A DNA stretch of 40,933 nucleotides from Priapulus caudatus (GCF_000485595.1 NW_014577394.1:186254-227186), one strand, 5' to 3'; numbered from the stretch's first letter, positions 24,890 through 35,895 are shown. Notes: generated by a model from the letters alone, not told the origin. Numbers and translations: made by a program.

Positions 24890-26285
24890 AAAAATATATA
24901 AGGTAGAAAGTAGTGTATCCAAATGTTTCCGATGTATTTCACCTGCATAGTATACAGACTACAGAAAACCGGAGTACGTGTGCGTGCGTGTGCGCGCGTG
25001 TGTGTGGGGAGATGACGTAATGACGACTGAGGGTCGAATTAAATCGACTGAGGTGCGTTCGTGTGATAGAATGATAGAAGAGGTGTGGGTGTTGGAGGTG
25101 GTGAGGGGGACATTCTAAGCGGACGCTTTTACGGGCGGCTCACAGGCAGATAGACGCGCGCGAGGCGCAGATCAAGGAAGGCAGATTTTATGGGTCGTTT
25201 CACATCTGTGTGCCTCCTGCATATAGGCGACCTGTATCGTCTACTCTCACACGCACGTGCGCACGTGATTGCGAACAGGAAACGAGAACTTCCTCTCAAT
25301 CGCCAAACTGCCGTGTCTTTTGCATTCCTTTAGAAATTTATTGTGGCGGACAAGGCTGACCATCATTGGAAGGAAGAGGGATTACAAAGCAGATGGAGGT
25401 GCGGCCAAATTTAACAGATGGGATATCTTCCTGTAAGACTAATCGGTGAAGTGTGTCTGATAGATAAATTCACCAGAATGCACAATAATACAAGAATACA
25501 ATATTACTTCCGCCATAAATTGCCCATTTAAAACGATTATGACAGTAAGTGAATTTGTGATAACGAAGTCGAGTTCAATTTGATTATGGGAGCTAGGTTT
25601 ATTACATAGAATATACATCTGTGCATCTTCTAATAGGTTGTCGAAAGCTACTTATAGCAGGTTATAAATTCTATCGGTCTACGTGCATCTATTCCAGTCG
25701 CATCTCACGCCGTTGTACATCCTTAGTGACGTTTAACGACTCTGAATACGGATTGTTTTTTTATGTCAAAATCCGCTCGTTTATGGTCTTTGAGCGCAAC
25801 TCCTTTGTCCGGTAATGGCTTACAAGATTTCCTTTCCCATTCCTCGTCTCTGAGCCATTTTGGAATTTCGTCCGCTGCTAACCTATGGCCACTGACCTAC
25901 TTTAGCAGACGACGGGGAGCATCGGTTGCGGTCGTGGGGGAATCGTGTTCAGCCCCAGGCAGCGTTAACCCCTCCCAGTCATCGCGACGCCGACAGAAGC
26001 CTGCCCTGCACATGCGCATGCGCACGATTGCACAAGTCGCGATTGCGGTTGCGTTTGAGGTTAACGAGGCGCAACAGGTTATAACACCTATCTCTCGCGC
26101 GCAATGCAGATGCTATTGCGATATATCGCGATGCAAACAAGCATCCGCCGCGCTTGGCAACTTTCCGTTTCACTGCACTGAGCTATTAATAGTTGATCGT
26201 CAGGTATGGTGTGGTCGAAGATGTTTCTTTACCTACAGTGTTAAACCTTTAATGTTACATATAAATATAATTAAATAAATAAACA
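24890..26285. other. Upstream region of the nuclear receptor gene, no firm gene
   Basis: Unique DNA. The part from about 25800 to 26210 is richer in GC and CpG than its surroundings and includes a 171-codon frame (25763-26278, +) with no recognisable domain. It might hold a distal promoter or a non-coding first exon for the downstream receptor, but nothing proves this. Confidence 0.35.
26013..26024. promoter_or_regulatory. NRF1-like palindrome
   Basis: The 12-mer TGCGCATGCGCA is a perfect palindrome and matches the known NRF1 (NRF-1/EWG family) consensus YGCGCAYGCGCR. It lies in a CpG-richer patch about 2.1 kb before the receptor start codon. Function is inferred from the motif alone. Confidence 0.35.
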
Positions 26286-26425
26286 AATAAATAAATATAT
26301 ATGTATATATATATGCGTGTATGTGTGCGTGTGTGTGTGCGTGCGTGCATCCGTGCGCGCGTCTGTGCGTGCGTCTGTGCGAGTGTGTGAGAGAGAGAGA
26401 GTGTGTGTGTATGCATGTATATATC
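26286..26425. repeat. AT- and GT-rich low-complexity tract
   Basis: AAAT/AT repeats pass into imperfect GT/GC repeats and a short GA run. The short frames here are artefacts of the repeats. Confidence 0.85.
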
Positions 26426-26804
26426 ATTGTGCATCAGCAAGCATCGATTGCTGTACATGCTCATTCTACTATGAACATCTATTGCCATGTAAGCATGAAA
26501 AGATTGAAAGCGCCCAGCCCCGCACGAAGGCCGTCTCTGAGTCGTTATCCTGATCGGCAGAGCGTGGTTTGCCTTCAGGTGAACGGGCACGCAGGTGTGT
26601 AGGTGATTCTAGGGTTGAGATGCAGTCGTTGATCTCTGTTGATCTACATTCATCGCCTATCGTCTTACCAAGGTTGTGTCAATTCACTGGTCAGTAAAGC
26701 TCACCCGGTTTAGAGGTCGCCCAGTTTTAAACACTGCGATGATGAGAGCTCGACTAGAGCGTATAATTTGCATTTTATTGGCGCGTCGAAAAAAGGAGAT
26801 GATA

Positions 26805-26850
26805 CTCCATTAGGAGTGTTCCCAACTTTAATGTCATTAATAGTCATAAT

Positions 26851-26888
<38 letters not shown>

Positions 26889-27003
26889 ATGTCATATATT
26901 AGTTTGTCGGCTTTAATGTCATTTAGGTTAGGGTTAGGGTTAGGGTTAGGGTTAGGATTAACAATCATTAATGATATCAAAGTTGGGAACACTCCTAATG
27001 GAG
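26805..27003. mobile_element. Second TIR element, carrying TTAGGG telomeric repeats
   Basis: The arms 26805-26841 and 26967-27003 are inverted copies, 37 bp each. The outer 25 bp match perfectly and only two mismatches lie further in. The termini are CTCC and GGAG, and the outer 12 bp is itself a small hairpin (CTCC-ATTA-GGAG). The interior has an AT run (about 26854-26885) and roughly five TTAGGG units (about 26924-26956). There is no coding capacity. The TIR is unrelated to that of the 396-818 element. No target-site duplication was seen. Confidence 0.7.
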
Positions 27004-27094
27004 CGTTAGCCGATCCCCTTGTTTGGCTATCCAGGCTGTGGGCAAACACGTATTACATATAGTTCTACTAAAAACGTTCCCGTCTGTGAATGCA

Positions 27095-27335
27095 CAACTG
27101 CATGTTCTCTGGAACATATCATCCAGTAAATGCACTGTTAACTGTTTTCTGGAATCCACCGGATGGTGAACGTACCATGCACTGTTTGTTCTTTGGAGCA
27201 CACTGACTAGTAAACGTACTAGTGTACGTTCTCTGGAAAGTAATGGGCTGGTAAGCGTACTAGTGAATGTTCTCTGTAACACACCCGCTGGTAAATGCAC
27301 TACTTCCTGTTTTTGGAACACGCTGACTCCCTGCT
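27095..27335. repeat. ~40-bp degenerate minisatellite
   Basis: About six diverged units begin GTTCTCTGGAACAC and include a word like TGGTAAACGTACTAGTG. Unit length varies from about 40 to 44 bases. An antisense frame of 108 codons across it is a by-product. Confidence 0.75.
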
Positions 27336-27339
27336 AAAT

Positions 27340-27835
27340 AGTCACTCATTAGAAACAAAAACATCCTACATTGCAAAGAGCACAACTTCATTCGAACTTG
27401 CTATTACATGAAACGTATGCTATTAATGCATATCTTAAATTACGTAGTCTGTACGCGTAATATATTGCATTTCTAAAAATAAGAATAGCAAAAGCTAGTC
27501 GGGGCACATTCCTTGCAAATCGCGTGTCGAGTATATTATGTACGCCGCAGCACTTTCCTTCGCTGAAGAATACGTAGCGACACCTGCTGATTGAGTGCTC
27601 ACGAGGCGGTTCAAGATCAGACCTGCTCTGACTTCAGATTAACTGTTTATGTACTCGTGAGAGCTATGGACCGACACTTGCGTGCTATTGACTTTGCGGT
27701 ACCATCTGTTGACTAATTAGCACTTAAATAATCCTAGAAGTACGGAAGACCTGTAAGCACCGAAATGCGCTATTGATTTAAATTTCCATATCAGCATTCC
27801 GAAAAATTACATGCAACTAGAAGCCCGTGCGTAAC
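27340..27835. other. Unique stretch upstream of the nuclear receptor gene
   Basis: No repeat, gene or strong motif was recognised. It probably contains promoter or intronic sequence of the receptor gene. Confidence 0.4.
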
Positions 27836-27837
27836 CA

Positions 27838-28012
27838 TGCACACGCACACGCACACGCGCACGCACACGCACACGCGCACGCACACGCGTACGCACAAGA
27901 ACACAGACGCAAACACAAAGACAAACACAAAGACAAACACACACACACACAATGACAAATACAAACGTAAACACAAACACAAACGCAAACACAACACAAC
28001 ACAAACACAAGC
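27838..28012. repeat. (CA)n-rich imperfect microsatellite
   Basis: CACGCA and ACAAACAC type units, about 170 bases, ending some 115 bases before the receptor start codon. The receptor frame stays open back through this tract and would read as Thr/His repeats, so an upstream ATG at 27837 is not credible as the start. Confidence 0.9.
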
Positions 28013-28127
28013 ATATGCATGCGCATACGCGCCCGAAACGATGCAGCGAATTCTGATTCAACACTTCCGGAAATTACGTATCAATCGACTGGTCTCCACT
28101 CTACTTCAGGTTTCATGCAGAGCGACG

Positions 28128-30380
28128 ATGAACCAGCTGTGTCGCGTGTGCGGAGAGGACGCCGCGGGGTTTCACTTTGGTGCTTTCACCTGCGAAGGAT
28201 GCAAGGTACGCTCGATGATTGTCATGATATGCGCTCCTTTCGACGGAAGCTATATCGGAGGATTTCTGATCGAAAATCCTACCGGAGTGTTAGCTCTTAA
28301 CATATGGTATTATCGAGTAGTATAATGTCATGAGCTTATAATTTACGAAGCTCACAGTAGCACCAGGAGCATGATAAACCACGGGAGAACGGAACGATAA
28401 AAACAGTAAGGTTTCAACAATCACCTACGAAGATTTTAGTAGAATATCTTAACTTTATTAAATCTTAATTTTTAAAATCTTAAATTAATTCTTAATCTTT
28501 CTTATCTTAATTTTTAAAATCTTAATATTTATTATAATATATATTTTATATGAAATTCATTTATAAATGTGTCACTCGATGTGCTCCAGCTAATACAAAT
28601 GAAGAGTATTCCACAAAATTATTGCTCTCCTAGTTTACGCGTTGTGATATCTTTTCGCAGTCGTTCTTCGGAAGAACGTATAACAGTTTAGAGGCGCTGG
28701 CACCGTGCAAGACCAACAATCACTGCGTCATCTCAAAAGCCAACAGAACAGCCTGTAAGCGATGTCGCCTCAGAAAGTGTCTTGAAGTCGGCATGTCAAA
28801 GGCCGGTGAGTACACAGCAGCGTGCGTGCATGGTTTCTCGGGTTCCGGACAGAATCACCGTAAAAAAAATTCAAATGAAAATGACTAGCCATTATTATAC
28901 TACGTCGCTTAAACTTCGCCACTGTGCATACACACAATGGCATCACAGTCGCAACGTGAAGCTTTATAAATCTATAGCCGAGCCTCGATTTCATTCAGTT
29001 TTACCAAGCCATAGAAGTTGCATTTACGCGATGTATGGAAGATGGTGGTTAAATCTCTAATCACAAATCAGAGAGACAGTCGGTACGATAAGCCCATTGT
29101 TTAGTCAAGCGGCGACACACACACATACACCCCCATCATGTCTCGTTCGCTTTACAGGCTCCCGGTTCGGCAGACGGTCGAACTGGTTCAAAGTCCATTG
29201 TCGCCTGCAAGACGAGAAAGAGCACGGCAGTGCCACGACGCGAGAGATCATCCACTACGTGTCAGCGAAGGACAGCAGCGACTGCAAGCTGGAGACGAAG
29301 AGCACCGACAGTGGCATTCACAGTCCCGAATGGGATAAGCATCTGGACAACAGATCTCCGCAACACTTCTACTCAGGATACCGAAAGGACGTGTCCCCGC
29401 AGTGCTCGCCTGGAGGGTACCATACTGGTCGCTTGACTGGCCTATCGGCAGCGATGTCGCCGGACACGGCTAAGAAGACGCCGCTGCCGCAGGTCAGTCC
29501 GCCGACAGCCATGTCTCAGCTCAGCATCGACGAACGCTTCACGCCACCGCTGAACTCCTTTACGACGACGTCGTCGCAAAGCGCCCTCTATATGTCGCCC
29601 ATCTTCCAGGTACCCGGCGCCCCAATGTTGTATAAAGCCTCTCCGCCGCAGCCTTCGAAGGCGCGTGCAAGTGCGATGACCAACGTACCTTACCCGCTGC
29701 CGAAGGTGATGCCGGCGGCTATGTGTTACCGCTACTACGGCGCATACATGCAGGGAGAGACGAACAGACCATTCTTGCCCGTCATGCGGCAACAGGGCGC
29801 GTTGTCATGGAAGCGCGACGCTGCGCCGTGCATCAGTGGCGACACCTGTCGTGCGTGCGTCGACCGCGCGCGAAGAGAGAAGCTTCCTTATCCTCCGCCT
29901 AGCTGCATACACAAGCGAGATCGCTTCGTTGACGAACATTCTGCGGGCGACCAGCAGCCACTAGACCTATCAACGCGGCCATTACAGCCTGACCTTTCTA
30001 CCCGGCCATCGCAGCCTCACCTCCCCTCCGTCGACGCTGCGGAGGGTAGCATGGTGACAGAGCAGTGCGAGCAGCCTCTTGACCTTTCCACTCGATCAAC
30101 AAAGTCCGCGAAAGTTAGTGCCGACGAACAGACGTTGAGAACTGTGCGTTCGCGGGGTAAGGTGAGATGGGACACGCCGAAGTACCGTGCCATGAGCGAG
30201 TACTATCGCTCGCTATCCGCCGAACCCGAAGAACAGGAGTCGGAGAAGTATTCAAAGCAGGAATACTCGAGCGGGACCAAGGGAGTGCAGTACACGCCGA
30301 CGGTCGGCGATACCGTGATTGGGTGTAGAGAGAATATTGTCCCCCAGGCGGCGTTACCGATAAGAAGTAGTCTTGTGTGA
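28128..30380 (+). CDS. NR0A: Knirps-type (NR0A) nuclear receptor, three coding exons
   Basis: Coding exons 28128-28205, 28661-28805 and 29158-30380 join in frame to 481 residues, with donors GTACGC and GTGAGT and acceptors TTTTCGCAG and CTTTACAG. Residues 1-89 form a two-zinc DNA-binding domain: C5, C8, C22, C25 in finger 1 and C42, C48, C58, C61 in finger 2, with P-box CEGCKSFFGR. The C-terminal extension [15 protein letters not shown] is characteristic of Knirps, Knirps-related and Eagle. Known members are nuclear, DNA-bound, mostly short-range repressors without a ligand-binding domain. Here too residues 90-481 show no ligand-binding fold, only Pro/Ser-rich sequence. PLDLS motifs at 342-346 and 381-385 match the CtBP corepressor site, and a PDLSTR word lies between them. 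The start was chosen because the family begins MNQ at this point; -3 is a purine. A pyrimidine-rich AG at about 28109 may be the acceptor of a 5' non-coding exon. Family assignment is firm; one-to-one orthology is not. Confidence 0.93.
28206..28660 (+). other. Intron 1 of the nuclear receptor gene
   Basis: Phase-0 GT-AG intron inserted directly after the CEGCK part of the P-box, between the two zinc-finger exons. About 28435-28560 is very AT-rich, with repeated AATCTTAATTTTTAAAATC-like words. Confidence 0.88.
28806..29157 (+). other. Intron 2 of the nuclear receptor gene
   Basis: Phase-1 GT-AG intron between SKA and the GSRFGRR extension; the split glycine codon is rebuilt as G+GC. It has a CA-rich stretch and a pyrimidine-rich acceptor near its 3' end. 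The frame upstream of the acceptor happens to stay open from 29097 but is intronic. Confidence 0.88.
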
Positions 30381-30733
30381 GAGAAGCTCTTAGCACGTCT
30401 ATCTGCCGATAAAATCTGAGCTTGCTCTCCCCTCACTATTCCTTCGGAAAGCCAACGAGAAGTTACTGCTATGGCCGGATTATGTGCGTGTATACTTTTT
30501 ATGCAGATGTAACTGCCTTGTGGCAAGGTCTACAGCTGTCGTCGGCTAGGTTTGGCTGTGTGTGCGTTATTCATTACGGTGATCGTCGGCTATCAATCAT
30601 AAATTCCCTTTATTTATATCGCTAACGACTTAGACACATCTTCCAATCAAATCGGTGATTGATAATATACATACTGCCAGTACCCAGTCCCAACCCAAGC
30701 TTTTTCAGGGTTGACTGCGCACTATATCGACAT
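30381..30733 (+). other. Probable 3' UTR / downstream flank of the nuclear receptor gene
   Basis: No gene. No canonical AATAAA was seen on the + strand before the repeat array at 30734; only a GATAAA variant occurs near 30410. The transcript end is undetermined. Confidence 0.35.
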
Positions 30734-31350
30734 TTAAATCAACATCATCGCAATATCTGGATCTGCAACGTCATCATTAATATCAACAGGTGTTATTATC
30801 ATCAGTATCAACAACATTAGAATTAACATTGGTATCAGATATGGCATCAGTATCAGCATCACCGTCAGTATCACCACCAGCACCAGCACCAGCATCAGTA
30901 TCAGCATCAGCATCAGCATCACCATCAACACGAACAACAGCATCAGCGTCAGCATAATCATCACAAGTAACATCAGTTTCAACATGAGCATCAGCATCAA
31001 CATCAACAACAGCATCACTATCACCATCTCCACAATCACCAACAACACCTCTTCACACCATTTCAACACCACCATTCGCATAAATATCAACACCATCATC
31101 AGCACCACCATCACCATCGCCATTATAATCACCAGTAACATCAGTTTCAACATCAACATCAGCATCAGCACCAGCAGCAGCACCTGCATCAACAACAGCG
31201 CCAGCATCAACACCAGTGTCAGCATCAGCATCAACGTCAACAACTACCTCGTTATCAGCAACAGCATCAGCACGAGGGTCAGCATTAATATCCTCGTCAG
31301 AATCAGCATTAGCATCAGTGCCAGGGTTAGCACCACCAACTCCAGGATGA
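30734..31350. repeat. CATCAG-type hexanucleotide/trinucleotide array
   Basis: Degenerate repeats of CATCAG, CATCAAC and CACCAG. They produce long spurious frames on both strands (Met/Leu-rich, Ile/Ser-rich and Asp/Ala-rich). No gene. Confidence 0.9.
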
Positions 31351-31354
31351 GGGT

Positions 31355-32454
31355 TTAGTATCATGGTCTACATCAGCATCTTCATCCGAATTAGTACCTC
31401 ATATACATACTGATCATCACTGTACACAGATTTGTCTCCCTGGCTCCGTTATCATTTCGAGTCATACATTATTGTGCAATCTTTCATTGCGGATAGTCGA
31501 CAGTCCAATATCGACTTAATTGCTCTCTAAGTGGCGCGAATCACCTCTGAGGTTAGCAGGGGGGTCTACGCGGAATATATAGGCGGAATACGGCCATATG
31601 TGTAGCATTCAGAGAAATGCTCTTCATTTTTAGTTAGGTATAAATTTAATATGTGCATATAGATGTACTAGTCACTCGATCGCCTACATCTTACGTTGAG
31701 TAAGCTATTGGTTTTCATGTTCTTGGAATTATAACTAGCATGCTATTACCTCACCGCAACGTTTTATTGATGCGTATAGTCTGCGTAGGATAGCAAGCAG
31801 GTATGCCTATAAAAATATCACTGACTACCCATCTATGATAAAGAATCTAGTTAATCGTATTGTTCGTTCTGCAGCTGCTGGGAAAAGTAATCAATAACCA
31901 GAAATATTACTTGGGCGTGACCGTAGATAACAACGCGTAATGTTGATAATGAACGCGTATTTCCTTGACGAAAAACACGTCAACTATGATAGAAAATCAA
32001 GCCTACGCTTTTTCGACTTTGTTACTAATGCTCCTCATTATGTAAACGCTAATTTGATTTCTAATCGAGTTATATTGTAAGCGAAATAATAATATAACAA
32101 ACTAAGGGATTCGACTGATATTAAGAATTTCAGCTACGGTATCAACATTACATCCGGCAAGCATATCATTGTATGATCGCACCTAATACGCCCACCCAAA
32201 TAATTCCAGTTTTGAGCTGCGCTAGCGTTATGTAACCATGTTAGGTAGCACTCTTTCTCGCACAAACTGGATTAGGTAGCTAATTTTTGATGGACCTACT
32301 ACTGTACAGTACTAAAATTAACACGGCATTACGTAGATGTATTGTTGGAAATACTAGAATTAATAGTGAGGCCGAGAAGGATTGATGTAACGTGACAGCG
32401 TAATCATGATAGAGTAGATAGGTTAGCTTCATCGCGACTTCATTACGCTGTAAA
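31355..32454. other. Intergenic stretch without recognised features
   Basis: AT-rich, apparently unique sequence. No open frame above about 66 codons and no clear repeat or RNA gene was seen. Confidence 0.5.
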
Positions 32455-33567
32455 CAGGGCCGGCGGAAGCAAATAAACATTGGTCAGGCCATTTAGCATC
32501 AATAATGTCGACGAACAGCTGGCCGAAGGCCAGGTGCCCACGGCGCGGCCGTGGCGGGGGAGCTCTAGGTGGGGTTTCCCCCTCGTCAAAGGGGGGTTTG
32601 GGGGTCCTCCCCAAGAAATTTAAAAAATTAAAAACACCAAGATGCCTTTTTAGAGCTTAAAAATGCTTTTCAAAACTCTAACAAATATTTATTTATACTT
32701 CAGTATAGGCCTAATTATTTCGGCATCTGCCAATTTACATGTCAATTTTAATGCGTGTGCACGTACGCGTGCGGGCATGCGTGCATGCGTGTGCAGGTAC
32801 ACGTGTGTGCATGAGTGCGTTGGTGCGTACGTGCGTGTGTGTACAGGTACACGTGCGTGCGTGCATGCATGTGCACGTAGACGTGCGTGCGTGCGTGTGC
32901 ACGTACACCTGCGTGCATGCATGCGTGCGTGCGTGCGTGCGTGTGTATGTAAACGTGCGTGCATGCGTGCGTGTGTGCGTGCGTGTGTGCGTATGCACGT
33001 ATACGTGCGTGCGTGCGTACACGTGCGTGCATGTGTGCGTGTGCACGTACACGTGCGCGCGTGCGTGCGTGTGCAAGTACACGTGCGTGCGTGTGTACGT
33101 ATACGTGCGTTCGTGCGTGCGTGTGTGAGTGCGTGCATGTGCACGTACACGTGCGTGCGTGCGTGCGTGCGTGTGTGTGCAGGTACACGTGTGTGCGTGC
33201 GTGTGCACGTACACGTGCGTGCGAGCGTGCGTATGCACATATACGTGCGTGCGTGCGTGTGCACGTACACCTGCGGGCATGCGTGCGTACGTGCGTGCGT
33301 GTGCAGGTACACGTGTGTGCATGCGCGCGTGCGTGCGTGCGTGCGTTTGGATGTACACGTGCGCGCGTGCGTACCTGCATATGCACGTACACATGCGTGC
33401 ATGCGTGCGTGCGTGTGCACGTAGACGTGCGTGCATGCGTGCATGCGTGCGTGTGAACGTACATGTGTGTGCCTGCGTGCGTATCTGTGCAGGTACACGT
33501 GCGTGCGTGCATGCATGTGCACGTAGACGTGCGTGCGTGCGTGTGCACGTACACCTGCGTGCATGCA

Positions 33568-33603
<36 letters not shown>

Positions 33604-33889
33604 TGTGCTTGTATCGAACAATATCACGCATCTGCTTGCTGCCAACCGTTAAACTGCGCATGGGCGCATATGACGTCAATGTTTATAAACATGAAAACAA
33701 CGTCATGTAGTAGTATATATGCGTGTATACATAAACTATATGTGATTTCAGATCATTATATGCTCGGGATTGCAATAATTGTAGATCCGGCCTGTGCATA
33801 ACGAAAATGTGTGCTTGAAAAAAATAATGATCGGAAAAATTATTGGTCCGGCCATGGCCGGACTGGCCGGACCGGCTCCGCCGGCCCTG
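32455..33889. mobile_element. hAT-like TIR element containing a large GT/GC array
   Basis: The ends are perfect inverted copies: CAGGGCCGGCGGA at 32455-32467 and its complement at 33877-33889. The match extends to 16 bp if the adjoining AAA/TTT is included. A CAGGG start is typical of hAT-superfamily termini, and further GGCC-rich palindromic words lie inside each end. No transposase is present; most of the interior is the array at 32751-33608. No convincing 8-bp target duplication was found, so the boundaries and superfamily are provisional. Confidence 0.55.
32751..33608. repeat. Alternating purine-pyrimidine GT/GC array, ~860 bp
   Basis: Almost every step alternates purine and pyrimidine: CGTGCGTGCG runs punctuated at irregular intervals of about 25-50 bases by words such as GTGCACGTACACGTGCG. 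It gives very long Cys/Val/Arg or Thr/His/Arg frames on both strands, which are artefacts of the composition. Long alternating GT/GC DNA is known to favour the Z form. Confidence 0.93.
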
Positions 33890-35895
33890 TTTAAAAGCTG
33901 ATGCTTCGTGAGACAGCTTTGTGATTTCAGTGTTATATATGTAATTTTTGACCTACTTGATCTAGAAAGGTCTCAGAATATGGATGTCATTGTGATATGC
34001 GGGTCACGATGGTGATGACATGTGATACAATAATACTTTCTTGTAGATTATAAAAACGCGTTTTCCTTTGAAAGATTAGAAATTTTTCGTTACGGGGCCC
34101 ATTCCGTTACGATTGAAATTGCGCATTTGCGCTAATTGTTTGCGAAAAATATTGCACGGTTACTTGCACCTACGAATACACAATCATGGTTGTTCTGTCG
34201 TGCCATGCGTTAAAATGTGCAAACTAGCGTTTAACTTTAAACCTAAAGCATACTGGGTCTATGAAGTTGGGTAAGATCGAATTTGTTGACGTTAAATGGG
34301 GGAAATTTACGTTCTAGTAAATTGTTGTGTATAGTTATACTCATAGTTGTTACGGCTGTTGTTATGCGCGCATGCTTAACGTGACTCTCACGGCTATCGT
34401 GCTCGCAGTAATAGACGAGCGCTCCGCACCATGTCCGACCCGACCAGCCAGCCATTAGCAAATGGTTGTCTGCTGTTCCAATTACACATTGGTCGTCCTC
34501 AACTAGAGTGTAGAAGTCATTGCCATTATAGGCAGCAGCCTGTCTTCTTACTTGCGACCAAGTGTCTGTTTCATCGTTTCATATTTGGTGGTTACGTGCA
34601 AGACGAATAGGACGTGGGCGGAAAATAGGTTACAATATCTAGATCTTATCGGGTAGGTGAGCAACGATTTAAATGTTGCTTGTGATACACAATTAATGAC
34701 GAGATCACGTAATACTGTTTTTCTCGAATCGAAACTTTCGAAGCCGTAGAGTTCTGTGATCAGTATGGATAGGCTGTCGGGACAAAACAGATTATGATCA
34801 CATTGCACAGTCGAATTCGATGTGACAGTGGTTTTACATCGAGACGATGTGTGCAAATTCTTCACAGATAGATCGACGTTACAGGACGTGATAATGTAGC
34901 GGGAATCTGATCGTATGTCCGCAGGGGCGCAGCACCTACATCTGGTGTCATGTTTGTTATTCATGATCGGCGTTATTTTTTAAATCAAACATGTGACTGT
35001 TACGTAAATGTGTTACAACGCGGTGGTGAAATACGTGTGACATGTCGCCTTGAGAAGCGCGTGACAGACGCGTGTGAGAAGCGCAGTATTACGACAATCA
35101 ATGACGCCAGTAAATAAAATGCTGCCACCAGAGGGCGAAGCAGCTTAGACGTGTTAAAATTGGTATTATTATACTCTCACGAGATAATGATGGAATGTAG
35201 AATAGGAGTGCTGTGTTGAAAATGGTGCTTGTTTTCATTGATTCGTTCCTTAGTTACACATAACAGACTCCATAGCAATCTGGTCTGTGGTTACGTATCA
35301 TTAGTTTTCACTGGTATAATGTTGTTTCATGAGGTTATGAATAAAAATAGGTACGAGTACACGTTCCGTCGTCTAGCAATCTGTATATAACTTATAACAA
35401 CAGTGCACGAGTCATCTTTACAACGAATTTCTGTAAGCTTATTATTGTCGGGCTGGCAATATGAATACATCAGCTAAATTAATGAGGAAATCTAATGATA
35501 TCTAAAGTACAATACAACACGTAATTTAAACACGCGTACAGCTCATAAAAATAATATAGATTATCTTCCCCTCGCTCAATCGAGTTATGGCAGTTAAACC
35601 AAGCCTGCATTCTTCGCTCATACATGTTTAACGTATGCGAACAATCACCTAGGTGTCTATATTAGATGCAGTGTCCGTCGTTGTACAACGTGCGTCCGTC
35701 AAGTGCCGTCCGTCAAACAACGTGTTGTTTAATGTGTAGGTCTTTAAACACAACGTACGTTGGCGACTGCGTGTACAGCATTCCGCGTCTTTAATTTCTG
35801 TCAAATGTGATGATAGGACCCACTCACGCCGGAGTCGAGCCTTAACTCACTATCCTAATAAAAGGCGCACGTGATATTTTAAGATATACAAACGA
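33890..35895. other. Intergenic stretch between the two convergent genes
   Basis: Mostly unique sequence. A 138-codon frame on the - strand (34548-34964) is not low-complexity and contains 11 Cys, but I recognise no domain and see no clear splice sites; it could be chance or an isolated exon. A CTCF-like site lies at 35125-35137 and a direct repeat of TGAGAAGCGC at about 35051 and 35073. Confidence 0.4.
35125..35137 (+). promoter_or_regulatory. CTCF-like binding site
   Basis: CCACCAGAGGGCG matches the 13-base core of the known CTCF consensus (CCASYAGRKGGC, then R) at every position; the two 3'-most consensus bases differ. It lies in unique DNA between two convergent genes, a place where an insulator would be plausible. 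Binding itself is inferred. Confidence 0.45.

Noticed and set aside
25763-26278. A 171-codon frame upstream of the nuclear receptor
   Set aside because: No recognisable domain; its upstream half has ordinary base composition. Kept only as a possible 5' region.
27837-28127. An N-terminal extension of the nuclear receptor from the ATG at 27837
   Set aside because: It would add a Thr/His repeat from the CA microsatellite. The family begins MNQ at 28128, and a likely splice acceptor lies at about 28109.
30734-31364. Met/Leu-rich 169-codon frame and Asp/Ala-rich frames
   Set aside because: They are by-products of the degenerate CATCAG array, readable in several frames on both strands.
32663-33710. 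Frames of up to 318 codons with Cys/Val/Arg or Thr/His/Arg repeats
   Set aside because: They come entirely from the alternating GT/GC array, open in several frames on both strands.
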